Assembly (NCBI GenBank): GCA_035695045.1
Contig: DASSEX010000010.1
Coordinates: forward strand, 1 to 31,757
Direction of reading: 5' to 3'
Length of the DNA stretch: 31,757 bases
Source: DASSKP01 sp035695045
Lineage (GTDB): Bacteria; Actinomycetota; Actinomycetes; JAFAQI01
Part shown: piece by piece, positions 16,315 to 23,664 of the stretch
Layout of the letters: each line of letters starts with the position of its first letter
How positions within the stretch are numbered: the first letter of the stretch is position 1
Notes under the pieces: generated by a model
What the model saw: the letters and a program-made list of their open reading frames with translations, nothing else
Told to the model about the DNA's origin: nothing
The model's database searches: none
Program-made: the position numbers and the translations under genes

Positions 16315-17580
16315 TCATCGGACCGGCTCGAGCACCTCGCGACCGAGAATCGACTGCAGGACCTTCGGGACGCGAACAGAGCCATCGGCCTGCTGGTGCA
16401 CCTCCAGCAGCGCGACGATCGTCCGCGGGATCGCGACGAGAGTGCCGTTCAGGGTCGCGACCGGCTCAGGCCCCGACGCACCGCGGAATCGGATGTTGAG
16501 CCGACGGGCCTGGAAGCCGGTGCAGTTGGACGTGGACGTCAGCTCGCGGTACTTGCCCTGCGTCGGGATCCACGCCTCGCAGTCGAACTTGCGCGCAGCA
16601 GAGAGACCGAGATCGCCCGACGCGACGTCGATCACCCGGAACGGCAGCTCGAGCGAGGTGAGGAACTGCTTCTCCCACTCGAGCAACCGCCGGTGCTCGT
16701 CGCGGGCGTCCTGCGGACGGCAGAACGAGAACATCTCCACCTTGTCGAACTGGTGGACCCGGATGATGCCGCGAGTGTCCTTGCCATAGGAGCCGGCCTC
16801 CCGCCGGAAGCACGGCGAGAACGCCGTGTAGCGCAAGGGCAGCCGGTCGGCGTCCAGGATCTCGTCCATGTGGTACGCCGCGAGCGCGACCTCACTCGTG
16901 CCGACCAGGTAGAGGTCGTCCTGGGCGATCCGGTAGACGTCGTCCGCGGACGTCTGGCCGAGGAAGCCGGTGCCGGCCATCGCCTCGGGCTTGACGAGAA
17001 CGGGCGGCACCATCGGCACGAACCCCGCGGCGATCGCCTGCTGCCAGGCGAGGGTGAACAAGGCGAGCTCGAGTTCCGCGCCGACGCCGGTCAGGTAGTA
17101 GAAGCGAGCGCCGGAGACCTTCGCGCCGCGATCGACGTCGATGGCGCCGAGGCGGGCTCCGAGCTCGACGTGGTCCAGCGGCGCGAAGTCGTACGACGGA
17201 ACCTCGCCAATGGTCTCGAGGACGACGTAGTCCTCCTCGCCGCCCTCCGGCACGCCGTCCTCGACCAGGTTCGGCAACCGCTCCGCGGCGTCGCGCATAC
17301 GGATCTCCGCATCGGCCTGCTCGGCCTCCGCCGCCTTGACGTCGTCTTTGAGCGACTTCGCCTTCTCGATCAGGGTCGGTCGCTCAGCCGGGTCCGCGGA
17401 CTGGATCGCCTTGCTCGCCGCGTTGGACTCGGCCCGCAGTGTGTCGGCTCGGGTGACCGCTGCGCGCCGCTGCTCGTCGGCAGCCAGCACCTCGTCGACG
17501 AGCCCGGGATCCTCGCCTCGCGCGCGCTGGCTCCGCCGGAAGGCGTCCGGGTCGTCGCGCAGCACCTTCAGGTCGATCAC
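16315..17580 (-). CDS. serS: seryl-tRNA synthetase
   Basis: This 421-residue class II synthetase charges tRNA-Ser. The N-terminal coiled-coil arm (about 30-105), which grips the tRNA long variable arm, is intact. The catalytic domain has TSE (228-230), motif 2 FRREAGSYGKDTRG (258-271), VEMF with Glu282, and motif 3 LNGTLVAIPRTIVALLE (377-393). Length and start (MIDLKVLRDDPDAFR) are typical. The GTG at 17580 has no Shine-Dalgarno sequence but TAACCT lies six bases upstream, so the mRNA is probably leaderless. The HAD gene follows 10 bases downstream. No tRNA-Ser gene or T-box was seen. Confidence 0.98.
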   Translation of the reverse strand: MIDLKVLRDDPDAFRRSQRARGEDPGLVDEVLAADEQRRAAVTRADTLRAESNAASKAIQSADPAERPTLIEKAKSLKDDVKAAEAEQADAEIRMRDAAERLPNLVEDGVPEGGEEDYVVLETIGEVPSYDFAPLDHVELGARLGAIDVDRGAKVSGARFYYLTGVGAELELALFTLAWQQAIAAGFVPMVPPVLVKPEAMAGTGFLGQTSADDVYRIAQDDLYLVGTSEVALAAYHMDEILDADRLPLRYTAFSPCFRREAGSYGKDTRGIIRVHQFDKVEMFSFCRPQDARDEHRRLLEWEKQFLTSLELPFRVIDVASGDLGLSAARKFDCEAWIPTQGKYRELTSTSNCTGFQARRLNIRFRGASGPEPVATLNGTLVAIPRTIVALLEVHQQADGSVRVPKVLQSILGREVLEPVR

Positions 17581-17586
17581 GAACCG

Positions 17587-17592
17587 AGGTTA
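17587..17592 (-). promoter_or_regulatory. candidate -10 box of a leaderless serS promoter
   Basis: On the minus strand TAACCT is followed by CGGTTC and the GTG of serS. The layout is the clearest leaderless promoter of the window, because the serS start is fixed by homology and there is no ribosome-binding site. Confidence 0.5.
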
Positions 17593-17689
17593 TCGACAGG
17601 CTCGAAAAGATTTCGGCCGATGGACGCGAGACTTTCGCACGCCCCCCGTTGTCGAGGTGTCCACGTCCAATGGGGAGGAGCACCACCAC

Positions 17690-17842
17690 ATGAAGCGCAT
17701 CGCCGCTGTCATCACGCTCGCCGGCGCCGTGTTCGGCATCGCCGCTCCGGCCGCCATGGCCGCGCCGTCCGCCACCGGGCAGGTCTGCGTCCAGCTCAAC
17801 GTCAACGGCAGCGACGTCGTCAACCAGTGCGTCACGCAGTGA
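17690..17842 (+). CDS. small secreted peptide with two cysteines
   Basis: This 50-residue gene encodes a clear signal peptide (MKRIAAVITL plus a hydrophobic Ala/Gly run, AMA-A cleavage near residue 24). The predicted mature peptide is about 26 residues and contains Cys33 and Cys47, which could form one disulfide around QLNVNGSDVVNQ. The ATG at 17690 is preceded by GGGGAGGAG (17672-17680) at nine-base spacing, the best ribosome-binding site in this part of the window, which argues that the gene is real. It is followed by a perfect 15-base-pair terminator. It stands alone between divergent serS and convergent pheA. I do not recognise the family and assign no function. Confidence 0.75.
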   Translation: MKRIAAVITLAGAVFGIAAPAAMAAPSATGQVCVQLNVNGSDVVNQCVTQ

Positions 17843-17900
17843 CCTGCTGACGCGCCCCGCCGGCCTTGGCGGTGTCGGCCGCGCCGGCGCTCCGAAACGT

Positions 17901-17939
17901 GCGAGAGCCCCCCACCGCTGGGAAGTGGGGGGCTCTCGC
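17901..17939. terminator. strong perfect-stem terminator (bidirectional)
   Basis: GCGAGAGCCCCCCAC (17901-17915) pairs perfectly with GTGGGGGGCTCTCGC (17925-17939) across a 9-base loop. It lies between the small secreted peptide (stop 17842) and the convergent pheA gene (stop at 17954), and can terminate both. Confidence 0.9.
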
Positions 17940-17953
17940 CGCTTTCGGCCGCC

Positions 17954-18886
17954 TCAGTCGCCGCGGCGGATGCGCTCGACCCATGCGTGCGCATCGCTGA
18001 AGTCGAGGTCGCTCGTGCCGGGCCGAACAGTAGGGGCGACGCCGTCCGCTCGCGGATAGGACCCGAGGAAGCGCACATCGGCGCACTCCCGGCGAATCGC
18101 GGCGAGCGCTTCGGCGACCCGCGCGTGCGCGACATGGCCCTCGGCGTCGATGGAGAAGTAGTAGCGACCCAGCCCGACGCCGGTGGGGCGCGACTCGATC
18201 CGCGTGAGGTTGACTCCGCGCACCGCGAACTCCGTCAGCAGCTCGAGCAGCGCGCCGGGATGGTCGTCCGCGATGAACGCGACGACCGTCGTGCGATCGG
18301 CGTCCGAAGGTGGTGGCGGAGACCCCGGGCGCATCACGAGCACGAAGCGAGTGATCGCGCCCTGCTGGTCGGCGATGTCGTCGGCCAGCACCGACAGCCG
18401 GTAACGTTCCGCCGCGAGCGGCGCCGCGATCGCCGCATCCGCACCTCCCTCCGCGACCACCCGCGCGCCGTCGGCGGTGGATGGCGCGGGCACGAACCGA
18501 GCCGACGGCAACGTGTGCCGGAGCCAGCCGCGCACCTGGGCCTCTGCATGCGGCATGGTCGTGACGGTCGCGATGTCGTCCAGCGACGTGCCGGGCCGGG
18601 CCATCAGTGCGAACGAAACCTCGAGCAGCACCTCGCGCACGATCTGCAGCGGCTCGCCGGTCGCGAGCTCGTCGAGCGTCTCCGCGACCGACCCCTCGAC
18701 CGAGTTCTCCAGCGGCACGACGGCGCCGCCGGCGTCACCACGCCGTACGGCGTCCAGAGCGTCGGCAACCGACACGCAGGGCATCAGCTCACCCGTTCCC
18801 GCTGCCGGCAAGGAGAGCAGTGCGGCTTCGCAGAACGTGCCCTGCGGACCCAGGTAGGCGTAGCGAGCGGGCGGGACCCCCGGCAC
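17954..18886 (-). CDS. pheA: prephenate dehydratase with ACT domain
   Basis: This 310-residue enzyme converts prephenate to phenylpyruvate in phenylalanine synthesis. The catalytic part (1-190) has YLGPQGTF (11-18), PLENSVEGSV (58-67) and TRF (179-181). The C-terminal ACT domain (199-280) carries DDHPGALLELL (207-217) and the ESRP motif (231-234), which bind phenylalanine for feedback inhibition. There is no chorismate mutase domain, so it is the monofunctional type. The start is GTG at 18886, only 2 bases after the stop of the DUF4446 gene, so the two genes are coupled. It ends next to a strong terminator. Confidence 0.97.
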   Translation of the reverse strand: MPGVPPARYAYLGPQGTFCEAALLSLPAAGTGELMPCVSVADALDAVRRGDAGGAVVPLENSVEGSVAETLDELATGEPLQIVREVLLEVSFALMARPGTSLDDIATVTTMPHAEAQVRGWLRHTLPSARFVPAPSTADGARVVAEGGADAAIAAPLAAERYRLSVLADDIADQQGAITRFVLVMRPGSPPPPSDADRTTVVAFIADDHPGALLELLTEFAVRGVNLTRIESRPTGVGLGRYYFSIDAEGHVAHARVAEALAAIRRECADVRFLGSYPRADGVAPTVRPGTSDLDFSDAHAWVERIRRGD

Positions 18887-18888
18887 GG

Positions 18889-19389
18889 TCAGCCTCGCGC
18901 CGGGCCGCGGAGTGCGGCGTCGATCGCCTGCTGCTCCTCCGGCGACAGCGACTGCTCGCTGCTGCCGCCGGTGACGCCTTTGGCGTAGGTGCGCGCTTCA
19001 CTCCGCCCATGGATCGACGTGATGATCAGTCCGTCCCCGGCATCGTCGAGCAGCGCGGCGGTGAACGACAGCCGGCCGCCCATGTCGCCGAAAGCGTCGT
19101 ACCGCACGACCGCCACGTGCCGCAATGCGTCGCTCAACGCCGTCCGGGTGTCGGCGATGTCCCGCTTGGTCGCCTCGACCTCGGAGCGGAGCTGGGCGGT
19201 CTCCTCCCGGCTGCGCCCTACGACCTCCAGCACGCTCTGCCGCCCGTCGGGCGCGTCGACGACCGCCAGCAGCCGTCGCAGCCGAGCGATCCGCACCTGT
19301 GCCACGACACCCAGCAGCAGCGCAACGGCTGCGACGCCGGCGGCAGCCAGGGTGATCTGGTCGAGCAGGGGGCGGTCGAGCGGCAGCAC
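18889..19389 (-). CDS. DUF4446 membrane-anchored protein
   Basis: This 166-residue protein has one N-terminal membrane helix (about 8-32) and a coiled coil (50-92). A conserved soluble domain (93-150) reads VRYDAFGDMGGRLSF, then LTSIHGRS-type sequence, then YAKGV. This is the DUF4446 signature of actinobacteria and Firmicutes; its function is unknown. The GTG at 19389 is chosen because it directly precedes the membrane helix and because TAGGCT sits 8 bases upstream; an upstream ATG at 19444 would add an unlikely Cys/Pro-rich lead. pheA follows after 2 bases, but no link to aromatic amino acids can be inferred from the sequence. Confidence 0.85.
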   Translation of the reverse strand: MLPLDRPLLDQITLAAAGVAAVALLLGVVAQVRIARLRRLLAVVDAPDGRQSVLEVVGRSREETAQLRSEVEATKRDIADTRTALSDALRHVAVVRYDAFGDMGGRLSFTAALLDDAGDGLIITSIHGRSEARTYAKGVTGGSSEQSLSPEEQQAIDAALRGPARG

Positions 19390-19397
19390 GGTGCAGC

Positions 19398-19403
19398 AGC
19401 CTA
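19398..19403 (-). promoter_or_regulatory. candidate -10 box of a leaderless DUF4446-pheA promoter
   Basis: On the minus strand TAGGCT is followed by 8 bases and the GTG at 19389. It supports the shorter start of the DUF4446 protein. Evidence is spacing and consensus only. Confidence 0.4.
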
Positions 19404-19445
19404 ACGGGGGCGCCCCCGCACTCCGGAGACTCGGATCCTGCGGCA

Positions 19446-19451
19446 TAGCGT
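19446..19451 (+). promoter_or_regulatory. candidate -10 box of a leaderless larB promoter
   Basis: TAGCGT is followed by CACGGC and the ATG of larB, with no Shine-Dalgarno sequence. The divergent DUF4446 promoter lies about 45 bases away in the same 68-base region. Confidence 0.45.
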
Positions 19452-19457
19452 CACGGC

Positions 19458-20225
19458 ATGGATCGTTCGGAGCTGCGCGCGCTCCTCGATGCAGTGGCCG
19501 GCGGCCGACTGTCGGCGGAGGAGGCGGAGGCCGCACTCGGTACGGCGCCGTTGAAGGGGTACGACGACCTCGGTTTCGCGCGGCTGGACACGCACCGTGC
19601 CGTACGGACCGGCGACCCCGAGGTCGTCTACGGGGCCGGCAAGACCGTCGAGCAGGTCGTAGCTCTCCTCGACGCCTTACAGCGACAGAGCAAGCGGCGG
19701 CCGGCGCTTGCCACTCGACTGACCGAGGAGATGCGACAGGCGGTCCGCTCGACGTTCTCCGACGCAACGGTCGACGACGTCGCCAGGTGTGCCAGCCTCG
19801 GGAGCCTTCCCAGCCCCACCGGCGAGGTCGCGGTCGTGTCGGCCGGCACGAGCGACGAACCCGTCGCCGCCGAGGCGGCCTTCGTCGCGCGAGCCTTCGG
19901 CGCCGGCGTGTCACGTGTCGTCGACGCGGGCGTCGCCGGCATCCACCGGCTGCTGGGCGACTACGAAACCCTCGACCGCGCCGACTGCCTCGTCGTCGTC
20001 GCCGGCATGGAAGGTGCGCTGCCGAGCGTGGTCGGCGGTCTCGTCGGCACACCGATGGTCGCCGTGCCGACCAGCGTCGGATACGGCGCGTCGTTCGGCG
20101 GCATCGCCGCGCTGCTGGCCATGCTCAACTCCTGCGCCCCCGGAGTGACCGTCGTCAACATCGACAACGGATTCGGTGCAGGGGTCTTCGCCGCCCGCGT
20201 CGTGCGACGGATCGCGGGTCCATGA
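19458..20225 (+). CDS. larB: nickel-pincer cofactor biosynthesis carboxylase/hydrolase LarB
   Basis: This 255-residue protein is LarB. It carboxylates nicotinic acid adenine dinucleotide and releases AMP, giving pyridinium-3,5-biscarboxylic acid mononucleotide, the first step to the nickel-pincer nucleotide cofactor of lactate racemase and relatives. The PurE-like domain has VVSAGTSDEPVAAEA (126-140), VPTSVGYGASFGG (203-215) and NSCAPGV (224-230), where Cys226 matches the LarB cysteine that binds substrate covalently, and NIDNGFGAG. The N-terminal region (1-110) matches the family start. The ATG at 19458 has TAGCGT six bases upstream. It overlaps larC by four bases (ATGA). larE is not in the window. 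Confidence 0.96.
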   Translation: MDRSELRALLDAVAGGRLSAEEAEAALGTAPLKGYDDLGFARLDTHRAVRTGDPEVVYGAGKTVEQVVALLDALQRQSKRRPALATRLTEEMRQAVRSTFSDATVDDVARCASLGSLPSPTGEVAVVSAGTSDEPVAAEAAFVARAFGAGVSRVVDAGVAGIHRLLGDYETLDRADCLVVVAGMEGALPSVVGGLVGTPMVAVPTSVGYGASFGGIAALLAMLNSCAPGVTVVNIDNGFGAGVFAARVVRRIAGP

Positions 20226-21403
20226 CCGGAACACGACGGCTCGCCTGGGTCGACTGCAGCACCGGCGTCAGCGGCGACATGTTGCTGGGCGCCTTCGTGG
20301 ACCTCGGCGTACAGCTGACTGACGTCGTCGGTGCGCTGGGCGTGAACGCCGATCTGGTCGTCGACGCCACGACACGGGAGGGCATGCGGGGAGTCTCGGT
20401 GACCGTCCGCGCCGACTCCGAACAGCCGACGCGAACGCTTTCCGACCTGCTGCGCATCGTCGACTCCGCGCGGCTCCAAGAGCGGGTCGCGCGTCGCGCC
20501 CACGCGGTGCTGAGGCGCATCGCCTCCGCCGAGGCGTACGTGCACGACACGACGATCGACGAAGTGCACTTCCACGAGATCGGCGCAGTCGACACGATCG
20601 TCGACGTCGTCGGCGTGTGTTTCGCGATCGACGCGCTCGCGATCGACGACCTCGTGGTCGGCCCGATTGCCCTCGGTGGCGGCACCGTCGAGACCTCGCA
20701 CGGCGTGCTGCCCGTCCCCGGTCCGGCCGTCCTCGAGCTGTTGGCGGCATCGCAGCTGTCGGCGTACGGCGGACCGGTCGACGTGGAGCTCGCGACACCG
20801 ACCGGCATCGCACTGCTTGCCGAGCTGGCGACGGCCGTCGGACCGATGCCGACGATGCGCGCGACCGCTGTGGGCATCGGCCAGGGTTCGCGGCAGCTGC
20901 CCGGCCGGCCGAACGTGCTGCGGGTGGTCACAGGAGATCCAGCCACGTCCGGAGCCGGCGACGACGCATGGCGTGTTCTCGAGGCCAACGTCGACGACCT
21001 CGACCCGCGACTGTGGCCGGAGGTACTCGACCGCCTCCTCGCGGCGGGCGCGGCGGATGCGTGGCTGACACCGATCCTGATGAAGAAGGGTCGGCCTGCG
21101 CACACGCTCAGCGCACTCGCGTGCGGAGGTGCCGTCGAGGCCGTCCGCACCGCGATGTTCAGGGAGAGCTCGACGATCGGCGTCCGTCTGAGCCCCGTCA
21201 CCAAGTCAGCCCTGGACCGCGAGTGGATCACCGTCGAGGTGCACGGTGCGCAGGTGCGCGTGAAGATCGCGCGCCTGGACGGCGAGATCGTCAACGTCGC
21301 ACCGGAGTGGGCCGACGTCGTTGCCGCGGCACGAGATCTCGACCGGCCGGCCAAGGAGATCCTCGCTGCGGCGACGACGGCCGCCGGACGCGAGCTGGGG
21401 TGA
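20222..21403 (+). CDS. larC: nickel insertion protein LarC (unsplit)
   Basis: This 393-residue protein is LarC, the CTP-dependent cyclometallase that inserts nickel into the pincer nucleotide and needs Mn2+ in the lactobacillus enzyme. Motifs are DCSTGVSGDM (11-20), EVHFHEIGAVDTIVDVVG (114-131), TPTGIALLAELA (192-203), EANVDDLDP (254-262) and MKKGRP (287-292). In Lactobacillus plantarum full-length LarC is made by ribosomal frameshifting between larC1 and larC2; here both parts lie in one continuous frame. The ATG at 20222 overlaps the larB stop as ATGA, so translation is coupled. The frame is open far upstream through larB, but the family start fixes the gene. Confidence 0.95.
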   Translation: MTGTRRLAWVDCSTGVSGDMLLGAFVDLGVQLTDVVGALGVNADLVVDATTREGMRGVSVTVRADSEQPTRTLSDLLRIVDSARLQERVARRAHAVLRRIASAEAYVHDTTIDEVHFHEIGAVDTIVDVVGVCFAIDALAIDDLVVGPIALGGGTVETSHGVLPVPGPAVLELLAASQLSAYGGPVDVELATPTGIALLAELATAVGPMPTMRATAVGIGQGSRQLPGRPNVLRVVTGDPATSGAGDDAWRVLEANVDDLDPRLWPEVLDRLLAAGAADAWLTPILMKKGRPAHTLSALACGGAVEAVRTAMFRESSTIGVRLSPVTKSALDREWITVEVHGAQVRVKIARLDGEIVNVAPEWADVVAAARDLDRPAKEILAAATTAAGRELG

Positions 21404-21404
21404 G

Positions 21405-22010
21405 ATGTCTCCCCTCGTCGCCTTGACCGTGTTCGCTCTCATCTTCCCGGCGGAGCTTCCCGACAAGACGTTCGTCGCGACGCTGGTCCTGTCGACCCGG
21501 TTCGCGCCGTGGCCGGTGTTCACGGGTGTGGCGGCAGCGTTCGTCGTGCAGACGAGCGTCGCCGTCATCGCGGGCGGTCTGGTGTCACTGCTTCCGGCGC
21601 GGCCGGTGCACGCGGTGACGGCCGGGCTGTTCGCGCTCGGGGCCTTTCTCATGCTGCGCAGCCGGAGTGAAGCGGCGGAGGAGGAGCGGGAGGTCACGGA
21701 GGAACTGGCGGATGCGCCTCGGACGGCGTCGTTCCGCCGAGCGGCACTGACCAGCTTCGGGGTGCTCTTCGCCGCCGAGTGGGGCGACCTGTCGCAGGTG
21801 CTCACCGCCTCGTTCGCGGCGAAGTACGGCGACGCGCTTGCGGTCTTCGTCGGGGCGTTGCTCGCGCTGTGGATCGTCGCCGGTCTTGCCATCATCGGCG
21901 GCCGAGCCCTTCTGCGCGTCGTGCCGCTCGACTGGGTGCGACGCGCAGCGGCGGTTGCTTTCGGCGTGATCGCAGTCGTCACGGCGCTCGAGGCAGCCGG
22001 CGTCTTCTGA
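21405..22010 (+). CDS. TMEM165/GDT1-family cation transporter (UPF0016)
   Basis: This 201-residue membrane protein has six hydrophobic helices in two repeats of three. Each repeat starts with a version of the family E-x-G-D-[KR]-[TS] motif: ELPDKT at 17-22 and EWGDLSQ at 125-131. An acidic loop (89-105) joins the halves. Family members are Ca2+/Mn2+ transporters, and several bacterial ones export manganese. The ATG at 21405 lies one base after the larC stop and has GGGGTGAG just before it, so it is the third gene of the lar operon. A role in supplying or balancing metal for LarC is inferred. Variation in the motif (P for G, L for K) leaves ion choice open. Confidence 0.9.
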   Translation: MSPLVALTVFALIFPAELPDKTFVATLVLSTRFAPWPVFTGVAAAFVVQTSVAVIAGGLVSLLPARPVHAVTAGLFALGAFLMLRSRSEAAEEEREVTEELADAPRTASFRRAALTSFGVLFAAEWGDLSQVLTASFAAKYGDALAVFVGALLALWIVAGLAIIGGRALLRVVPLDWVRRAAAVAFGVIAVVTALEAAGVF

Positions 22011-22013
22011 CTC

Positions 22014-22514
22014 TCAGCCGCCGAGCACCGCGAAGAGGGTCAGCGAGCCGATCAGGCGTCCGTCTGCGTCGTGCAGAGGCGCTGCCGCCGCGTCGATCGT
22101 GTGCACTGCGCCGTTCGCATGGCGCACACGCAGGAGGCTGCGCACGAGACCGGCGCCTTCCTTCAGCACTGCGAGCGGTGCGACGCGGTCCGCGTAGTCC
22201 GGTGCGGACGCGCCGGTGTCGAAGTCGAGGAGATGGAGCAACGGCAGGAGATGCCGGCCGACCACGCCCTCGGTCCCGCACCCGAGAAGCTCTGCAGCGC
22301 TGCCGGACATGCTGACGACGCGACCGTTGGCGTCCAGCAGCAGGCAAGGGTCGTGCGACGTCGCCGTGACCCGGCTCCAGCGAGCGAGAGTCGTCGGCGT
22401 CGGGCCTGGCACTGCGCGGGTCCGGTCGCCGAGGTCGACGACGTGGCGGGGAGCGGCAGGGTCGGCGAGGGTTCCCGTCGGAAGGGCATGCAGGCGCAGC
22501 ACGAGCTTCGGCAT
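22014..22514 (-). CDS. single PAS-domain protein
   Basis: This 166-residue protein has one PAS domain (about 48-163). It begins with a strand reading DPCLLLDANGRVVSMSGSAA, continues with ELLGCGTEGVVGRHL, and ends with DADGRLIGSLTLFAVL. No output domain (kinase, GGDEF, HTH) is attached. It could sense a ligand or redox state and act through a partner; the ligand is unknown. The ATG at 22514 is chosen for the strong AGAGGGGG seven bases upstream. An ATG at 22547 is in frame but has no ribosome-binding site. The gene is divergent from the haem-oxygenase-like oxidase gene, and its leader can form a long hairpin. Its stop is 3 bases from the convergent GDT1 gene. Confidence 0.8.
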   Translation of the reverse strand: MPKLVLRLHALPTGTLADPAAPRHVVDLGDRTRAVPGPTPTTLARWSRVTATSHDPCLLLDANGRVVSMSGSAAELLGCGTEGVVGRHLLPLLHLLDFDTGASAPDYADRVAPLAVLKEGAGLVRSLLRVRHANGAVHTIDAAAAPLHDADGRLIGSLTLFAVLGG

Positions 22515-22525
22515 GCCCGCGCCCC

Positions 22526-22567
22526 CTCTTTGTCGGCCACTGCTCATGTCACAGCAGTGGCAAAGAG
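22526..22567. promoter_or_regulatory. compound inverted repeat over the PAS-gene ribosome-binding site
   Basis: GCCACTGCT (22536-22544) pairs perfectly with AGCAGTGGC (22553-22561) across an 8-base loop. The stem continues after a 4-base bulge (22532-22535) with CTCTTT (22526-22531) against AAAGAG (22562-22567). On the minus strand the last arm is part of the ribosome-binding site of the PAS gene. It may be an operator for the divergent pair or an mRNA hairpin that hides the start site. The pairing is seen; the role is inferred. Confidence 0.6.
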
Positions 22568-22645
22568 CCGAGTGTCCCGCAGTCGGGTCGATCTCGCCAG
22601 GGACGTCCGTGCGTGCACGCCTGCCAAGCAGGGAAGAACTCTCGC

Positions 22646-23650
22646 ATGACGACGGCACTGTCCCGGTCCGCGACGCCGCTGGCCGACACCCTGCACCTGG
22701 CCCTGCAGGATGACGACACGACGGCTCTCGACGCGCTGACCGAGGCCGTACCCGACGGGCCACGTGACCGGTTCACCACCCTGCTCACGCTCTACTCGCT
22801 GCACACGGCACCTGTCGACACACTCGGACCCGCCGCCCGCCATCAGCATCGGCCGTCGCTGGCCGCTCTGAAGAACCGCTGCGAGTCGGACTGGCTCGAC
22901 GAACTGGCCTCGCTGCCGGCCGAGTCCGGCGACGCAGAGCTCTCGACCGCGGACGGACTGGTCGCAGCCATGCGGACGCTAGCTGCCCGCGACCGCCTCC
23001 CCACGGTCTACAAGTGGATCGCCCGAGACGCCGACTGGGACGATGTCGTCCGGTTCCTCGCCCTCGAAGGTGGGCCGGATGCGGGCTTCGACGATCTCGT
23101 CGCTGCCTGCCAGATCGGGCTGACCGGATCGCCGAAGATGGAGCTCGCAGTCAACTACTGGGACGAGATGGGCAACGGCGACCCCGCGGCCGTGCACACG
23201 ACGTTGCACGACCAGCTCGTGTCCGCGATAGCGATGCCGCGCATCCCGACGACCGAGCAGCCGGTCTCCGCACTTGCGCGCAGTGCACTCGGGGGCTTGC
23301 TGACGACGAACCGATGGCTGCAGCCGGAGATGCTCGGCGCACTCGGCCTGATCGAGCTGCAGGCCGGTCCCCGCTGCCGACTCGTGCTCAATGCGTTCGA
23401 CCGGTGCGGAGCGCCGGACGCGGCGTACCCGTTCTACGAAGTGCACGCGGAGGTCGACCCGCGGCACGGCAAGGACTGGCTCGAGAAGGCCATCGTCCCG
23501 ACGGTCACCGAGCACCCGGAGTGGGGCGAGCGAATCCTTCGCGGCGCCGCGTGGCGCAGCGCCGTCAACGCAGCCTTCCTCGACGACGTGGCCGGCACGC
23601 TCGGTGTGCCGTCCGGCCCGGCTGACGTCGATCGGACTGCGGCGGCCTGA
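22646..23650 (+). CDS. haem-oxygenase-like iron-containing redox enzyme (HDO fold)
   Basis: This 334-residue protein resembles the 'iron-containing redox enzyme' family, haem-oxygenase-like diiron oxidases and oxygenases (relatives of CADD, UndA and SznF). The C-terminal half has NYWDEMGNGDPAAVH (170-184), ALGLIELQAGPR (232-243) and VHAEVDPRHG (266-275). His267, Asp271 and His274 match the H-x3-D-x2-H metal motif of CADD; Glu174 or nearby, His184 and Glu237 are likely other ligands. The N-terminal part (1-130) is an unrecognised helical region. The ATG at 22646 has AGGGAAG about ten bases upstream; GTG at 22613 is less likely. Arginine deiminase follows 20 bases downstream. The substrate is unknown. 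Confidence 0.75.
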   Translation: MTTALSRSATPLADTLHLALQDDDTTALDALTEAVPDGPRDRFTTLLTLYSLHTAPVDTLGPAARHQHRPSLAALKNRCESDWLDELASLPAESGDAELSTADGLVAAMRTLAARDRLPTVYKWIARDADWDDVVRFLALEGGPDAGFDDLVAACQIGLTGSPKMELAVNYWDEMGNGDPAAVHTTLHDQLVSAIAMPRIPTTEQPVSALARSALGGLLTTNRWLQPEMLGALGLIELQAGPRCRLVLNAFDRCGAPDAAYPFYEVHAEVDPRHGKDWLEKAIVPTVTEHPEWGERILRGAAWRSAVNAAFLDDVAGTLGVPSGPADVDRTAAA

Positions 23651-23658
23651 TCCACGGT

Positions 23659-23664
23659 TAGGCT
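23659..23664 (+). promoter_or_regulatory. candidate -10 box of a leaderless arcA promoter
   Basis: TAGGCT is followed by CCGGCC and the GTG of the arginine deiminase gene. If active, arcA would have its own start within the 20-base gap to the upstream oxidase gene. The same hexamer precedes the DUF4446 gene. Confidence 0.4.

Noticed and set aside
16315..17580. tRNA gene or T-box near serS
   Set aside because: Neither flank of serS contains tRNA-like arms or a T-box leader; the start looks leaderless.
18989..20221. Upstream open extension of the larC frame
   Set aside because: It runs through larB and antisense to the DUF4446 gene; the ATGA junction and the family start place larC at 20222.
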